From a virus, in IMG/VR virus record IMGVR_UViG_3300046507_000353, positions 1 to 34,320 of that record: a stretch of DNA of 34,320 nt; one strand, given 5' to 3'. Both the position numbers and the translations under genes were made by a program. Shown one piece after another: positions 7,319-15,823 of this stretch (position 1 is its first letter; each line of letters starts with the position of its first letter). Below the pieces are notes generated by a model that was not told the origin of the DNA, made no database searches, and saw only the letters and a list, made by a program, of their open reading frames with translations.

Positions 7319-8052
7319 TCCCACTCTTTCCTCCGCACGAGTGTTACGTCGAAGTCTTTGCCGGTGGGGGCGCACTGTTTTTCCTGCGCCCGATGCCAGC
7401 TCAGACCGAGGTGTTGAACGACATCAACGGCGATCTGGTGAACCTGTACAGGGTGGTGCAGCACCACCTCGAAGAATTCGTTCGCCAGTTCAAATGGGCG
7501 CTCAGCAGCCGCCAGATTTTCAAATGGCAGCAGATGACCAACGTTGAAACGCTCACAGACATCCAGCGTGCCGCTCGCTTCTTCTACCTGCAGCAGCACG
7601 CCTTCGGCGGGAAGGTCAGCGGGCAGACGTTCGGCACGGCAACCACCGGCCCGGCAATCAACCTGTGTCGCATCGAAGAGAACCTGAGCGCCGCGCATCT
7701 GCGGCTATCGGGCACCTACGTCGAGAACCTGCAATGGCAGGAAGTCATGCGCCGCTACGATCGCCCTCACACGTTCTTCTACTGCGACCCACCGTACTGG
7801 GAGACGGAAGGCTACGGCGTTGACTTCGGCTTCGAAAACTATCTCGCCCTGGCAAAGTTCATGCGCGAGTGCAAAGGGAAGGTAATGGTCTCGATCAACG
7901 ATCACCCGGACATCCGTGAAGCGTTCGCGGGCTTCCACATGGAAGGGCTCGATATCAAGTATTCGGTGGACAACTTACGGGGTGATGCCAAGACCAGCCG
8001 CGAGCTGGTGATCATGAACTGGGAACCGGAGGTCTTTGGCGGGCTTTTCTAG
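7255..8052 (+). CDS. Dam-type DNA adenine-N6 methyltransferase
   Basis: A 265-aa D12-class methylase. Motif X/N-terminus is TPIIPWIGGKRRLA, the SAM-binding motif is FAGGGA (35-40), and the catalytic motif is DPPY (178-181), with NDINGDLVNLY as the acidic SAM-contact region. Length and motif order match Dam-like enzymes, but GATC specificity is assumed and not shown. Phage methylases commonly protect DNA from host restriction. It lies between G and FI, a common place for accessory genes in P2-like phages, and overlaps com. Confidence 0.9.
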   Translation: MHAATPIIPWIGGKRRLADRLIPLFPPHECYVEVFAGGGALFFLRPMPAQTEVLNDINGDLVNLYRVVQHHLEEFVRQFKWALSSRQIFKWQQMTNVETLTDIQRAARFFYLQQHAFGGKVSGQTFGTATTGPAINLCRIEENLSAAHLRLSGTYVENLQWQEVMRRYDRPHTFFYCDPPYWETEGYGVDFGFENYLALAKFMRECKGKVMVSINDHPDIREAFAGFHMEGLDIKYSVDNLRGDAKTSRELVIMNWEPEVFGGLF

Positions 8053-8060
8053 GCGCAATT

Positions 8061-8128
8061 GTTGTGCCTCTAACAGGCACAACACCGGGGCAATGCCGCG
8101 CAATCGCGCGCGCGGCATTCTTGGCCGC
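8061..8128 (+). promoter_or_regulatory. Late promoter for the FI operon (Ogr-type dyad plus -10-like element)
   Basis: Dyad GTTGTGCCT/AGGCACAAC at 8061-8083 (TGT-N13-ACA) is centred on 8072. The element GGCATTCTTG follows, with CATTCT at 8116-8121, again 46.5 bases after the centre. The predicted start is near 8128, leaving a normal leader with GGAG at 8143 before the FI ATG. A second imperfect stem AATGCCG/CGGCATT mirrors that before V. Confidence 0.78.
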
Positions 8129-8155
8129 AACCCTCTTACCCCGGAGAAAGAGACA

Positions 8156-9331
8156 ATGGCAGCAGACCAGTACCACCACGGCGTAAGAGTCCTCGAAATC
8201 AACGAGGGCTCGCGCACCATTCAGACAGTCAGCACCGCCGTGATCGGTTTGACCTGCATCGCAGAAGATGCCGACGCGAGCTTCTTCCCTGAAGATCGCC
8301 CGGTGCTGATCACCAACGTCAATCAGGCTATCGGTAAAGCAGGTGTTACAGGCACCTTGGCCGCGAGCCTGGACGCGATCGCAGACCAAACCAACCCCGT
8401 CATCGTCGTCGTTCGCGCGAAGAAAGGCGCAACCGATGCCGAGACCACCAGTAACCTGATCGGCACCACCACGTCGGCGGGCAAGCTGACCGGGATGAAG
8501 GCGCTGCTGACCGCGCAGAACTCCCTCAAAGTGAAACCGCGCATCCTCGGCGTGCCGGGCCTCGACAGCCTTCCGGTCGCGTCCGAACTGGCGTCGATAG
8601 CTCAAAAGCTACGGGGTTTTGCGTACGTTTCGGCGCATGGTTGCGCAACCAAGGAAGAGGCTGTCACGTACCGCGATAACTTCAGCCAGCGGGAGCTGAT
8701 GACCATCTGGCCGGACTTCGTGAGCTGGGACACCGCACTTAATCAGGAAGCCACCGCCTACGCTGTTGCTCGCGCACTGGGCCTGCGCGCCAAGATCGAT
8801 CAGGAAACCGGTTGGCACAAAACCCTATCCAACGTTGGCGTCAACGGTGTAACGGGTATGAGCCGCGATGTCTTCTGGGATCTGCAAGACCCGAACACCG
8901 ATGCCGGTTATCTCAACCAGAACGAAGTGACCACGCTCGTACAGAACAACGGTTATCGCTTCTGGGGCTCCCGCACCTGCTCCGATGATCCGCTGTTCCA
9001 GTTTGAAAACTACACCCGCACCGCACAGGTACTCGCTGACACCATGGCGGAAGCGCACATGTGGGCGGTTGATATGCCTCTGCACCCGTCGCTGGTCAAA
9101 GACATGCTGGAAGGCCTGAACGCCAAGTTCCGCGAGCTGGTCAGCCTGGGTTACTTGATCGGTGGTGAGGCGTGGTACGACGAAGAGATCAACACCAAGG
9201 ACACCCTCAAATCGGGCAAGTTGTTCCTCGACTACGACTACACCCCGGTGCCTCCGCTGGAAGACCTGAGCTTCCGTCAACGCATCACCGACCGTTACTT
9301 GGTCGACTTCGCTTCGCGCGTCAACGGCTAA
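8156..9331 (+). CDS. FI: Tail sheath protein FI
   Basis: A 391-aa major sheath protein close to the P2 FI length. The N-terminus YHHGVRVLEINEGSRTI and the C-terminal QRITDRYLVDFASRVNG are family hallmarks, and EDRPVLITNVNQAIGKAG is the usual early segment. The sheath contracts to drive the tube through the envelope. The ATG at 8156 has GGAGAAAGAG upstream; the longer frame from 8036 would run through the promoter and is rejected. Confidence 0.95.
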   Translation: MAADQYHHGVRVLEINEGSRTIQTVSTAVIGLTCIAEDADASFFPEDRPVLITNVNQAIGKAGVTGTLAASLDAIADQTNPVIVVVRAKKGATDAETTSNLIGTTTSAGKLTGMKALLTAQNSLKVKPRILGVPGLDSLPVASELASIAQKLRGFAYVSAHGCATKEEAVTYRDNFSQRELMTIWPDFVSWDTALNQEATAYAVARALGLRAKIDQETGWHKTLSNVGVNGVTGMSRDVFWDLQDPNTDAGYLNQNEVTTLVQNNGYRFWGSRTCSDDPLFQFENYTRTAQVLADTMAEAHMWAVDMPLHPSLVKDMLEGLNAKFRELVSLGYLIGGEAWYDEEINTKDTLKSGKLFLDYDYTPVPPLEDLSFRQRITDRYLVDFASRVNG

Positions 9332-9336
9332 CTGAG

Positions 9337-9356
9337 CGGGCTGCTGACCCAGCCCG
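9337..9356 (+). other. Intergenic hairpin between FI and FII
   Basis: Arms CGGGCT/AGCCCG flank an 8-base loop just after the FI stop. With no T run it may stabilise the sheath messenger or tune the FI:FII ratio. This reading is from position only. Confidence 0.5.
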
Positions 9357-9374
9357 ACATAGAAGGAAATCGCT

Positions 9375-9884
9375 ATGTCCCTACCCCGCAAACTCAAGCA
9401 CTTCAACGTCTTCTACAACGGCGAAGAATTCTTCGGTCAGGCAACCGAAATCACGCTGCCGAAACTCGCCATGAAGGCCGAGGCGTACCGTGGCGCCGGC
9501 ATGCCCGGTGAAGTGGATATCGACCTGGGCGTTGAAAAGCTCGAGCTCGAACACAGCTACGGCGGCTTGATGTACCAGATCATCAAAGACTTCGGCATCA
9601 CGACCGTCGGCGGCGTTCTGTTGCGCTTCTCTGGCAGCTACCAGCGCGACGATACCGGCGATGTCGATGCAGTCGAGGCCATCTGCCGTGGCCGTCACAC
9701 CGAGATCGATCCCGGCGGCTCCAAGGCCGGTGATGACACCGAGTTCAAAATCAAATCATCGCTGAGCTACTACAAGCTCGCGGTCAATGGCAGCACCCTC
9801 GTTGAGATCGATATGGTCAACATGATCTACAAGGTCAACAACGTGGATCGCCTCGAACAGCACCGCCGCGCCATCGGTCGTTAA
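9375..9884 (+). CDS. FII: Tail tube protein FII
   Basis: A 169-aa major tube protein, the expected size for P2 FII. Recognisable segments are MSLPRKLKHFNVFYNGEEF, RGAGMPGEVDIDLGVEKL and the C-terminal YYKLAVNGSTLVEIDMVNM. It polymerises inside the sheath around the tape measure. AGAAGGAAA lies upstream of the ATG. It is flanked by hairpins on both sides. Confidence 0.95.
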   Translation: MSLPRKLKHFNVFYNGEEFFGQATEITLPKLAMKAEAYRGAGMPGEVDIDLGVEKLELEHSYGGLMYQIIKDFGITTVGGVLLRFSGSYQRDDTGDVDAVEAICRGRHTEIDPGGSKAGDDTEFKIKSSLSYYKLAVNGSTLVEIDMVNMIYKVNNVDRLEQHRRAIGR

Positions 9885-9890
9885 CCCACC

Positions 9891-9909
9891 GGTCGCCTCC
9901 GTGGCGACC
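9891..9909 (+). other. Intergenic hairpin between FII and E
   Basis: Perfect 7-bp arms GGTCGCC/GGCGACC flank a 5-base loop, followed by AACATTTTC. It lies 6 bases after the FII stop. It may act as a partial terminator or RNA-stability element that lowers expression of E/T relative to tube and sheath. Confidence 0.6.
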
Positions 9910-9938
9910 AACATTTTCAACACACAGGAACGCATCTC

Positions 9939-10235
9939 ATGTCTCAGAACCAGACCATTACTCTCGACACTCCGATCAAGCGCGGTGAACAGGTCATCAC
10001 CGAGGTGACCCTGCGTAAGCCATCGTCGGGCGAGCTTCGCGGCATCGCACTCACCGACCTGCTGCAGATGAACGTGACGTCCCTCACCAAGATCCTGCCA
10101 CGCCTGAGCTCGCCCGCGCTCACCGAGCAGGATGTCGGACGAATGGATCCGGCTGACCTCGTTCAGTGCGGTTCGCAGGTCGCTGATTTTTTGTTGCCGA
10201 AGGCGAGCAAGCCGGATCAATCCCCCGCCGAGTAG
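9939..10235 (+). CDS. E: Tail assembly protein E (short frame)
   Basis: A 98-aa gpE-type protein, the abundant zero-frame product of the tail chaperone pair. The start ATG 9939 has a CAGGAA site upstream. The segment RKPSSGELRGIALTDLLQMN is typical. Near its 3' end it contains a T_TTT_TTG slippery heptamer at which a fraction of ribosomes should shift to make E-E'. The pair probably shields the tape measure during tail assembly, as gpG/gpGT do in lambda. Confidence 0.9.
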   Translation: MSQNQTITLDTPIKRGEQVITEVTLRKPSSGELRGIALTDLLQMNVTSLTKILPRLSSPALTEQDVGRMDPADLVQCGSQVADFLLPKASKPDQSPAE

Positions 10236-10360
10236 AAGACCCAATGGCCGACATCGCCACGGTGTTCCATTGGACGCCGGAGTCGATGTCGGCAATGAGC
10301 CTTAGCGAACTGATGGAATGGCGCGAGCGCGCCCGGCAACGAAGCGGAGCGGAAGAATGA
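9939..10360 (+). CDS. E': E-E' fusion by programmed -1 frameshift
   Basis: A -1 shift at 10187-10193 joins the first ~83 codons of E to a second frame ending at TGA 10358-10360. That frame encodes the GpE'-like segment MADIATVFHWTPESMSAMSL then LSELMEWRERARQRSGAEE. The arrangement and the T_TTT_TTG heptamer match the P2 E/E' frameshift. The E' stop overlaps the tape-measure ATG (ATGA at 10357-10360). An independent start at ATG 10244 cannot be excluded. Confidence 0.85.
10187..10193 (+). promoter_or_regulatory. Slippery heptamer T_TTT_TTG for E/E' frameshift
   Basis: The heptamer is in the correct phase with E: codon boundaries fall GAT|TTT|TTG, so a -1 slip re-pairs TTT and TTT. This is the same heptamer used by P2 gene E. 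Confidence 0.85.
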
Positions 10361-13116
10361 GCGGCATACGTAATCTGAAACTGGAAGTCATCCTGCAGGC
10401 GGTCGATCGGGCAACACGCCCATTGAAGGCTGTGATGCAGGGCAGCAAAGGGCTGTCGCGAGCTGTGAAGGAAAGCCGCGACCAGCTCAAATCGCTGAAC
10501 GACCAACAGGGCAGGATTGACGCTTTCCGCAGCCTCACACGAGACGCAAAGGAAACCGGTGACAAGCTCGCGGCTGCTCGGCAGAAGGTCAAAGAGCTGT
10601 CGAGCTCGATGGCCGCTGCCGGGCCACCCACAGAGAAGATGGCTCGTCAGCTGCAGCGCGCCGAGATCGCCGTCGAGAAACTATCGCTCGCGAACACCAA
10701 ACGAATCGAGGCTGCGCGCGCGGCCAAAACATCACTCGATGCAGCAGGTATCAGCACCAACCAACTCGCCAGCCATGAGCGACAGCTCAAGGAGCAAGTC
10801 GAGTCAGTCAATCGCGTGCTAACCCAGCAGTCTGCAAAACTGGCACGGGTCAGCAAGCAACAGCAGCGCATGCAAGCCATCAAGTCTCAGTATGACAAGG
10901 GCATGGAGACGCGGAACAACATGGCCGGCGCAGGCGCCGGGATGACGGCTGCCGGTGCCGCTGCGGGCGCCGCCTTGCTCGTACCTGTGAAAGAGTTCGC
11001 CCAAGCTGAGGACGCCGCCACGCAGCTCAAGGTGTCGATGATGACCTCGGGAGGTGCGGTCTCGGCAGAGTTCGACAAGATCAGTGAACTGGCCAACAAC
11101 CTCGGCAACCGGCTGCCGGGCACAACTGCCGACTTCCAGAACATGATGACCATGCTCATTCGGCAAGGCATGTCAGCGCAGTCGATTCTCGGCGGGCTGG
11201 GTGAGGCCACCGGCATGCTCGCGGTACAGCTCAAAATGCCTTTCGAGGAAGCGGCTGAGTTCTCGGCTCAATTGCAGGACGCTACCCGCTCTACTGAGAA
11301 GGACATGATGGGGCTGATGGATGTGATCCAGCGAACCTACTACACCGGGGTAAACCCTGACTGGATGCTGCAAGGCTTCAGTAAGCTTTCGGCAGGGATG
11401 GACACGGTCAAGATGAAAGGTCTGGAAGGCGCCAAGGCGCTCGCACCATTGCTTGCAATGGCGAACCAAGCTGGCATGACGGACGGCGGAAGTGCTGGTA
11501 ACGCTTATCGGAAGGTGTTCCAGAAGAGCATGGACACCGCGACCATAACCAAAACCCTCAATGATCTAAAGACCACAAAAGGTATCGACCTGAAACTCAA
11601 TTTCACTGACGGGAAAGGTGAGTTTGGTGGTCTGCCGCAGATGTTCAAAGAGCTGGACAAGCTCAAGGGACTCAGCACCGAAACCCGTATCCAGCTGATC
11701 AAAGATCTCTACGGTGACGACTCCGAAGTAACTCAGGTTGTGTCGCTGCTGATCACCAAAGGTCAGGCCGGTTACGACGAAATGATGGGCAAGATGAACG
11801 CCCAGGCTTCGATGCAGGACAGGGTGAACGCTCAGCTCGGCACACTGGCGAACCTTTGGGACGCCGCAAGCGGTACGTTCACGAACGCACTTGTTCGCTT
11901 CGGTGAGGCGATCGCTCCTGAACTGAAAGCACTGACCAAATGGATCACAGATGTCTCCGAAGGGCTCGGAAAATGGGCGAAAGAAAACCCAGTCCTCGCT
12001 AACGCGCTGATGAAAGTTGCCGGTGTGATCGCCATCGTTCTGACTGTCTTGGGCGCCTTGACGCTCGCCATGGCTACGATCTTCGGCCCCATGCTGATCG
12101 CAAATGCAGGGTTCGCCATGCTGGGGGCCAAACTCGGTGGCGTCTCAACGCTGATGAAGGTCTTCACCGGGGGAACGGGATTGCTCAAGGGGGCGCTGAG
12201 TTTGATGGGCGGCGGCATCATGAAGCTCATCGGCATTCTGCGGATGTTGTTTATGGCGATGATGGCTAACCCGATTCTCGCGATCGTCGCTCTGATTGCG
12301 GGAGCCGCCATCTACATCTGGTCGAACTGGGACACGCTCGGGCCAAAATTCGCGGCGCTGTGGACAGGTATCAAGGCCGGAGCCTCAGCCGCTTGGGACG
12401 GTATAAGAAATATCGTGTTTGGAGTCGGGCAGGCTATCGCCAACTTCTTCATGACATGGACTCTCGCCGGTCAGATTTACACCCACTGGGATCAGATCAT
12501 GGCGTTTATGGGCGCGCTGCCCGCCAAATTCATGACCCTCGGCTCGCAGATCATGCAAGGCATGGTAGACGGCATCACCGGCAGCCTTGGCGCGGTCAAA
12601 GACGCGATTACGGGCGCAGGTGGCGCGACAATTGATTGGTTCAAGGAAAAGCTCGGGATTCACAGTCCGAGCCGGGTGTTTGCTGAGCTCGGCGGTTTCA
12701 CGATGGCAGGCCTGAATCAAGGCTTGACTGAGAACCAAGCAGGGCCACTGTCTGCGGTCACCAGCTTTGCCAAGCAGATCACTGCCGTGGGAGCTGGAAT
12801 CACAATTGGTGCAGGCACTGCGATGGCTGGGACGCTGCCAATCGACAGCCAATCGCCGCTTGGCCGCTCGATCCCGATCGAAAATCAATCGCCGTTTGGC
12901 CGTTCGATCCCGATCGACAGCCGTCCACCTATCTCTGCGCCTGCTAACACCACCGGAGGTTCTGCGCCATCTGGTGGTGGCCAAATCATTATCAATGTTC
13001 ACCCATCCCCAGGCATGGACGCGCAAATGCTCGCCAAGTTGGTCGCAACGGAAGTTGCCAATGTGGAACGACAAAAAGCGGCACGTAGCCGATCCCGTCT
13101 TGGCGATAAGGAATAA
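10357..13116 (+). CDS. T: Tape measure protein T
   Basis: A 919-aa tape measure that sets tail length. The N-terminal ~200 residues are Lys/Arg/Gln-rich coiled coil (RNLKLEVILQAVDRATRPLK), followed by the TP901-like core (AEDAATQLKVSMMTSGGAVS, GMDTVKMKGLEGAKALAPLL) and a hydrophobic zone (about 560-680) with several membrane-like segments. The end has a 12-residue tandem repeat (827-862). The ATG at 10357 overlaps the E' stop; the upstream in-frame ATG at 10318 lies inside E'. Confidence 0.93.
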   Translation: MSGIRNLKLEVILQAVDRATRPLKAVMQGSKGLSRAVKESRDQLKSLNDQQGRIDAFRSLTRDAKETGDKLAAARQKVKELSSSMAAAGPPTEKMARQLQRAEIAVEKLSLANTKRIEAARAAKTSLDAAGISTNQLASHERQLKEQVESVNRVLTQQSAKLARVSKQQQRMQAIKSQYDKGMETRNNMAGAGAGMTAAGAAAGAALLVPVKEFAQAEDAATQLKVSMMTSGGAVSAEFDKISELANNLGNRLPGTTADFQNMMTMLIRQGMSAQSILGGLGEATGMLAVQLKMPFEEAAEFSAQLQDATRSTEKDMMGLMDVIQRTYYTGVNPDWMLQGFSKLSAGMDTVKMKGLEGAKALAPLLAMANQAGMTDGGSAGNAYRKVFQKSMDTATITKTLNDLKTTKGIDLKLNFTDGKGEFGGLPQMFKELDKLKGLSTETRIQLIKDLYGDDSEVTQVVSLLITKGQAGYDEMMGKMNAQASMQDRVNAQLGTLANLWDAASGTFTNALVRFGEAIAPELKALTKWITDVSEGLGKWAKENPVLANALMKVAGVIAIVLTVLGALTLAMATIFGPMLIANAGFAMLGAKLGGVSTLMKVFTGGTGLLKGALSLMGGGIMKLIGILRMLFMAMMANPILAIVALIAGAAIYIWSNWDTLGPKFAALWTGIKAGASAAWDGIRNIVFGVGQAIANFFMTWTLAGQIYTHWDQIMAFMGALPAKFMTLGSQIMQGMVDGITGSLGAVKDAITGAGGATIDWFKEKLGIHSPSRVFAELGGFTMAGLNQGLTENQAGPLSAVTSFAKQITAVGAGITIGAGTAMAGTLPIDSQSPLGRSIPIENQSPFGRSIPIDSRPPISAPANTTGGSAPSGGGQIIINVHPSPGMDAQMLAKLVATEVANVERQKAARSRSRLGDKE
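12835..12942 (+). repeat. Three 36-bp tandem repeats in the tape measure gene
   Basis: Units at 12835-12870, 12871-12906 and a degenerate 12907-12942 encode LPIDSQSPLGRS, IPIENQSPFGRS and IPIDSRPPISAP. The repeats keep the reading frame and lie in the flexible C-terminal region. Confidence 0.8.
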
Positions 13117-13127
13117 GGATTCTATTT

Positions 13128-13562
13128 ATGTCGATGATGGCCCTCGGGCAATTCACGTTCAGTCTTTCGAGCCTTCCTTATCAAGAGCTGCAGCATCAAT
13201 TCGGCTGGCGTCATCCGACGACAAGCCGGGTTGGAGCGCGTCCGGCACGGCAGTTTCTCGGCCCTGATGATGAAAGCATCACCGTGAACGGCGTGCTGCT
13301 GCCGGAACTGACGGGAGGTCGCCCGAGCCTCGACTTGATCCGTGAAATGGGCGATCAGGGTTCTTCCTGGCCACTCATTGACGGCAGTGACGGACGCATC
13401 CATGGGCTATTCGTCATCGACAACCTGAGCGAGACGAAGAGCTATTTCTTTGAAGACGGAACGCCGCGGCGAATCGAGTTCAGCCTCAGCCTGAAACGCG
13501 TCGATGACGACAAGATCGATCGGGTCGGCCAAGTCAACCGCGCGCAGGGGAGTCCGTCGTGA
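13128..13562 (+). CDS. U: Tail protein U
   Basis: A 144-aa P2 gpU-type tail protein. Family signatures are MMALGQFTFSLSSLPYQELQ, the HPTTSRVGARPARQFLGPDD block, and the IDNLSETKSYFFEDGTPRRI segment. It is a tail tip or connector component needed before gpD. It starts 11 bases after T and overlaps D (GTG at 13559). Confidence 0.93.
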   Translation: MSMMALGQFTFSLSSLPYQELQHQFGWRHPTTSRVGARPARQFLGPDDESITVNGVLLPELTGGRPSLDLIREMGDQGSSWPLIDGSDGRIHGLFVIDNLSETKSYFFEDGTPRRIEFSLSLKRVDDDKIDRVGQVNRAQGSPS

Positions 13563-14683
13563 TCGCTCCGGCTCAAGAAAACCGCCAGTACTCTCGGGAA
13601 GAAATTCACCCGACACCTGACTACCGCGTTGCAATCGTCGGTGGGAAAGACATTACCAGCACGCTGCAAGGCCGATTGGAATCCTTGACCCTGACTGACA
13701 ACAGGGGGTTTGATGCCGACCAGCTGGATATCACCTTGGACGACAGCGACGGCATGCTCGACCTGCCGCCTCGCGGGGCAAAACTTTCCCTCGCGCTGGG
13801 TTGGAAACATGAAGGACTGATCGACAAAGGCACCTACACCGTCGATGAAGTCGAACACAGCGGGAGTCCTGACAAGCTGATCATCAGGGCGAGAAGCGCA
13901 GATCTTCGGGCGGGCCTGACAACAAAACGCGAGCGTAGCTTTCACGGCAAGAAACTGGCGGACATTGTGTTGGCGATCGCCAGTCAGAATCGACTCACCG
14001 CAGAGATCGCCAAGCAGCTTGCTGACGAGGTGGTAGACCATATCGACCAGACGAGTGAGTCTGACGCCAATCTGCTCACGCGCCTTGCCGAACAGTTCGA
14101 TGCGATCGCCACGGTGAAACATGACCGCCTGATGTTCATCAAGGCAGGTGAGGCCAAAAGCGCCAGTGGACTGCCGCTCGGTGTCGTCACGATCGTCCGA
14201 TCGAAGGGCGATCAGCACCGTTTCACAGTTGCGGATGGGAACAACTTCACCGCCGTGAAGGCCTATTGGCAAAACACCGGGTCAGCCAAAAAAGGCGAAG
14301 TGCTGGTCGATGCCAAGACGGTCATCAAGAAGGTGAAGTCAGGGAAGTCGGGGAAACGCGAAAAGCTCGGCGTTGAAAGGACTGACCCCATCAAGCCGAG
14401 CGCTGAAAACACTAAAGTTCTGCGGCACACCTACGCCAGTGAAGTTACCGCGATTCGGGGAGCCAAGGCTGCGTTCGACAAGCTACAGCGTGGTGTTGCC
14501 TCGTTCAGCATCACCCTGGCCCATGGCCGCGCCGACCTGTTCCCCGAGCTGCCCGCGATCGTCAGCGGCTGGAAGCCAACTATTGACGGCACTGACTGGA
14601 TCATCAGCCAAGTATCTCACTCGCTGTCAGATAGCGGCTTTACTACTCAGCTCGACCTTGAGCTAAAAATCGACACCGACTAA
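13559..14683 (+). CDS. D: Tail hub protein D
   Basis: A 374-aa late control/hub protein of the gpD family, structurally equivalent to T4 gp27. Typical parts are TPDYRVAIVGGKDITSTLQG, the DQLDITLDDSDGMLDLPPRG block, and the C-terminal DWIISQVSHSLSDSGFTTQL. GTG at 13559 overlaps the U stop. It is the last gene of the F operon and converges with the minus-strand gene at 14680, the two stop codons overlapping with no visible terminator. Confidence 0.93.
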   Translation: MIAPAQENRQYSREEIHPTPDYRVAIVGGKDITSTLQGRLESLTLTDNRGFDADQLDITLDDSDGMLDLPPRGAKLSLALGWKHEGLIDKGTYTVDEVEHSGSPDKLIIRARSADLRAGLTTKRERSFHGKKLADIVLAIASQNRLTAEIAKQLADEVVDHIDQTSESDANLLTRLAEQFDAIATVKHDRLMFIKAGEAKSASGLPLGVVTIVRSKGDQHRFTVADGNNFTAVKAYWQNTGSAKKGEVLVDAKTVIKKVKSGKSGKREKLGVERTDPIKPSAENTKVLRHTYASEVTAIRGAKAAFDKLQRGVASFSITLAHGRADLFPELPAIVSGWKPTIDGTDWIISQVSHSLSDSGFTTQLDLELKIDTD

Positions 14684-15081
14684 TTACCCTGCGCGCTCCA
14701 GAGGCTGGTGTGTTCCGGCAAGAACTGTTGATTGACCTCATCCATGGTCAGCTTGCCGATCGCGTTGCACTCTGCCGCACCGCCCGCAAACACACGGCCC
14801 TGCGCGCCGAATGAGTTCACAACCTCGATCCGTTGAAAGTCGGTCTTGCCCCACGAGCCGGGCTCAAGAATCAGGCTCGTGCATACGCTGTTCACCACCG
14901 TGGCGTAGATGTCCTCGGTGACACGCGGTCGGTTCATGTCCACGCGTAACGCATCGCCGGTAAGCTCGACGGCTTTGATATCAAGCGGCTTGAGCTGCTT
15001 GGCAATGCTCGATGGAACGGGCTCCGCATGCGCAATGTTGAACGATGCGAGTAGCAGCAGGGTAAGGCCGGTTCTTTTCAC
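14680..15081 (-). CDS. Secreted periplasmic protein of the lysogeny operon, unknown function
   Basis: A 133-aa protein with a clear Sec signal peptide (MKRTGLTLLLLASFNIAHA, likely cut after AHA). The mature part (~114 residues) has two Cys (about 88 and 105), which could form a disulfide. I do not recognise a family. It is the third gene on the minus strand after the repressor, so it is probably expressed in the lysogen. Lysogenic conversion or superinfection exclusion is a reasonable guess from topology and position only. Confidence 0.75.
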   Translation of the reverse strand: MKRTGLTLLLLASFNIAHAEPVPSSIAKQLKPLDIKAVELTGDALRVDMNRPRVTEDIYATVVNSVCTSLILEPGSWGKTDFQRIEVVNSFGAQGRVFAGGAAECNAIGKLTMDEVNQQFLPEHTSLWSAQGN

Positions 15082-15102
15082 GGTGGTTTCCTATGCGAGA
15101 GC

Positions 15103-15759
15103 TCAGGCGCTCTCTGATGTTGGAACGGCCCATTCGGGGCCGTCGTCTGTTGTGCGCTGACAAACGCGCTTGAAGCCTTCCATCTTCAGCACGCTTCCGA
15201 CCGAGAAGGCCTTGCCGTTGAACTGACATACGGTCGGATCCTGAGCAAACCCGAGGCCAGCCAGCCACGCGCCGCAAAGCAGCGCGCCGGCTAGACCGAT
15301 GGCGCAGGCAAGTTGTCGATTCGAAATGATGATGGTGTTGCGGCGTAAAGATCCGCCAGCAGATGGCGACGGCTCGTTTGATGAGCCTGGGTCACCCGTG
15401 AGCGCAAAGGGATGCGCAAAAGACGAAGACTGAGGCACTTTGAGAGGATCCTTGACCCAGCGATCCAGTAGAGCCATCACCTCGTGAAAGCTGTCACGTG
15501 GCAGCTCACCAAGTTTATCGACGCCGAAGTCAGTGAGAATCACTTTGTAAACGTCGAATCGTTCGAGGCCGGTGGCACTCAGAACTTCCCCTACTCGGTA
15601 GGCGATCGCCTTACGTTGCAGGTCGGTGATAGCCCTATCTGTATTTGAACCGAATGACAGATTGAAAACATTGCTCAACTGCGGGTTGTTGCTGCCCTCA
15701 TTGACCGTACCGCCGGTAATGAGCTGGGCAACATCCCCAACTTTGTAACTTTCCCCCAT
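15103..15759 (-). CDS. Single-pass membrane protein with repressor-shared N-terminal motif
   Basis: A 218-aa protein, starting at ATG 15759 with GGTGG upstream (ATG 15777 is an alternative). Residues 8-20, GDVAQLITGGTVN, nearly duplicate repressor residues 121-133. Residues ~38-95 resemble an ORF6C-like helical region (weak). A Ser/Pro-rich linker (110-140) precedes one membrane segment (~154-173, LACAIGLAGALLCGAWLAGL) and a short C-terminal domain with two Cys. Likely topology is N-terminus in the cytoplasm and C-terminus in the periplasm. It lies between the repressor and secreted-protein genes. Function unknown. Confidence 0.75.
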   Translation of the reverse strand: MGESYKVGDVAQLITGGTVNEGSNNPQLSNVFNLSFGSNTDRAITDLQRKAIAYRVGEVLSATGLERFDVYKVILTDFGVDKLGELPRDSFHEVMALLDRWVKDPLKVPQSSSFAHPFALTGDPGSSNEPSPSAGGSLRRNTIIISNRQLACAIGLAGALLCGAWLAGLGFAQDPTVCQFNGKAFSVGSVLKMEGFKRVCQRTTDDGPEWAVPTSESA

Positions 15760-15789
15760 GATCCACCGCACCCACATCCATAATGGCTT

Positions 15790-15810
15790 TCCGCCATTAT
15801 ACTTGGCGGA
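15790..15810 (-). promoter_or_regulatory. Palindrome enclosing a TATAAT box upstream of the membrane-protein gene
   Basis: Arms TCCGCCA/TGGCGGA are separated by 7 bases. On the minus strand the loop and right arm contain a perfect TATAAT, about 35 bases upstream of the 15759 start codon. No good -35 is seen at 17 bases. This could be an internal promoter under operator control. A stem-loop between repressor and next gene is the alternative. Confidence 0.5.
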
Positions 15811-15823
15811 CGGCTAATCCTTC

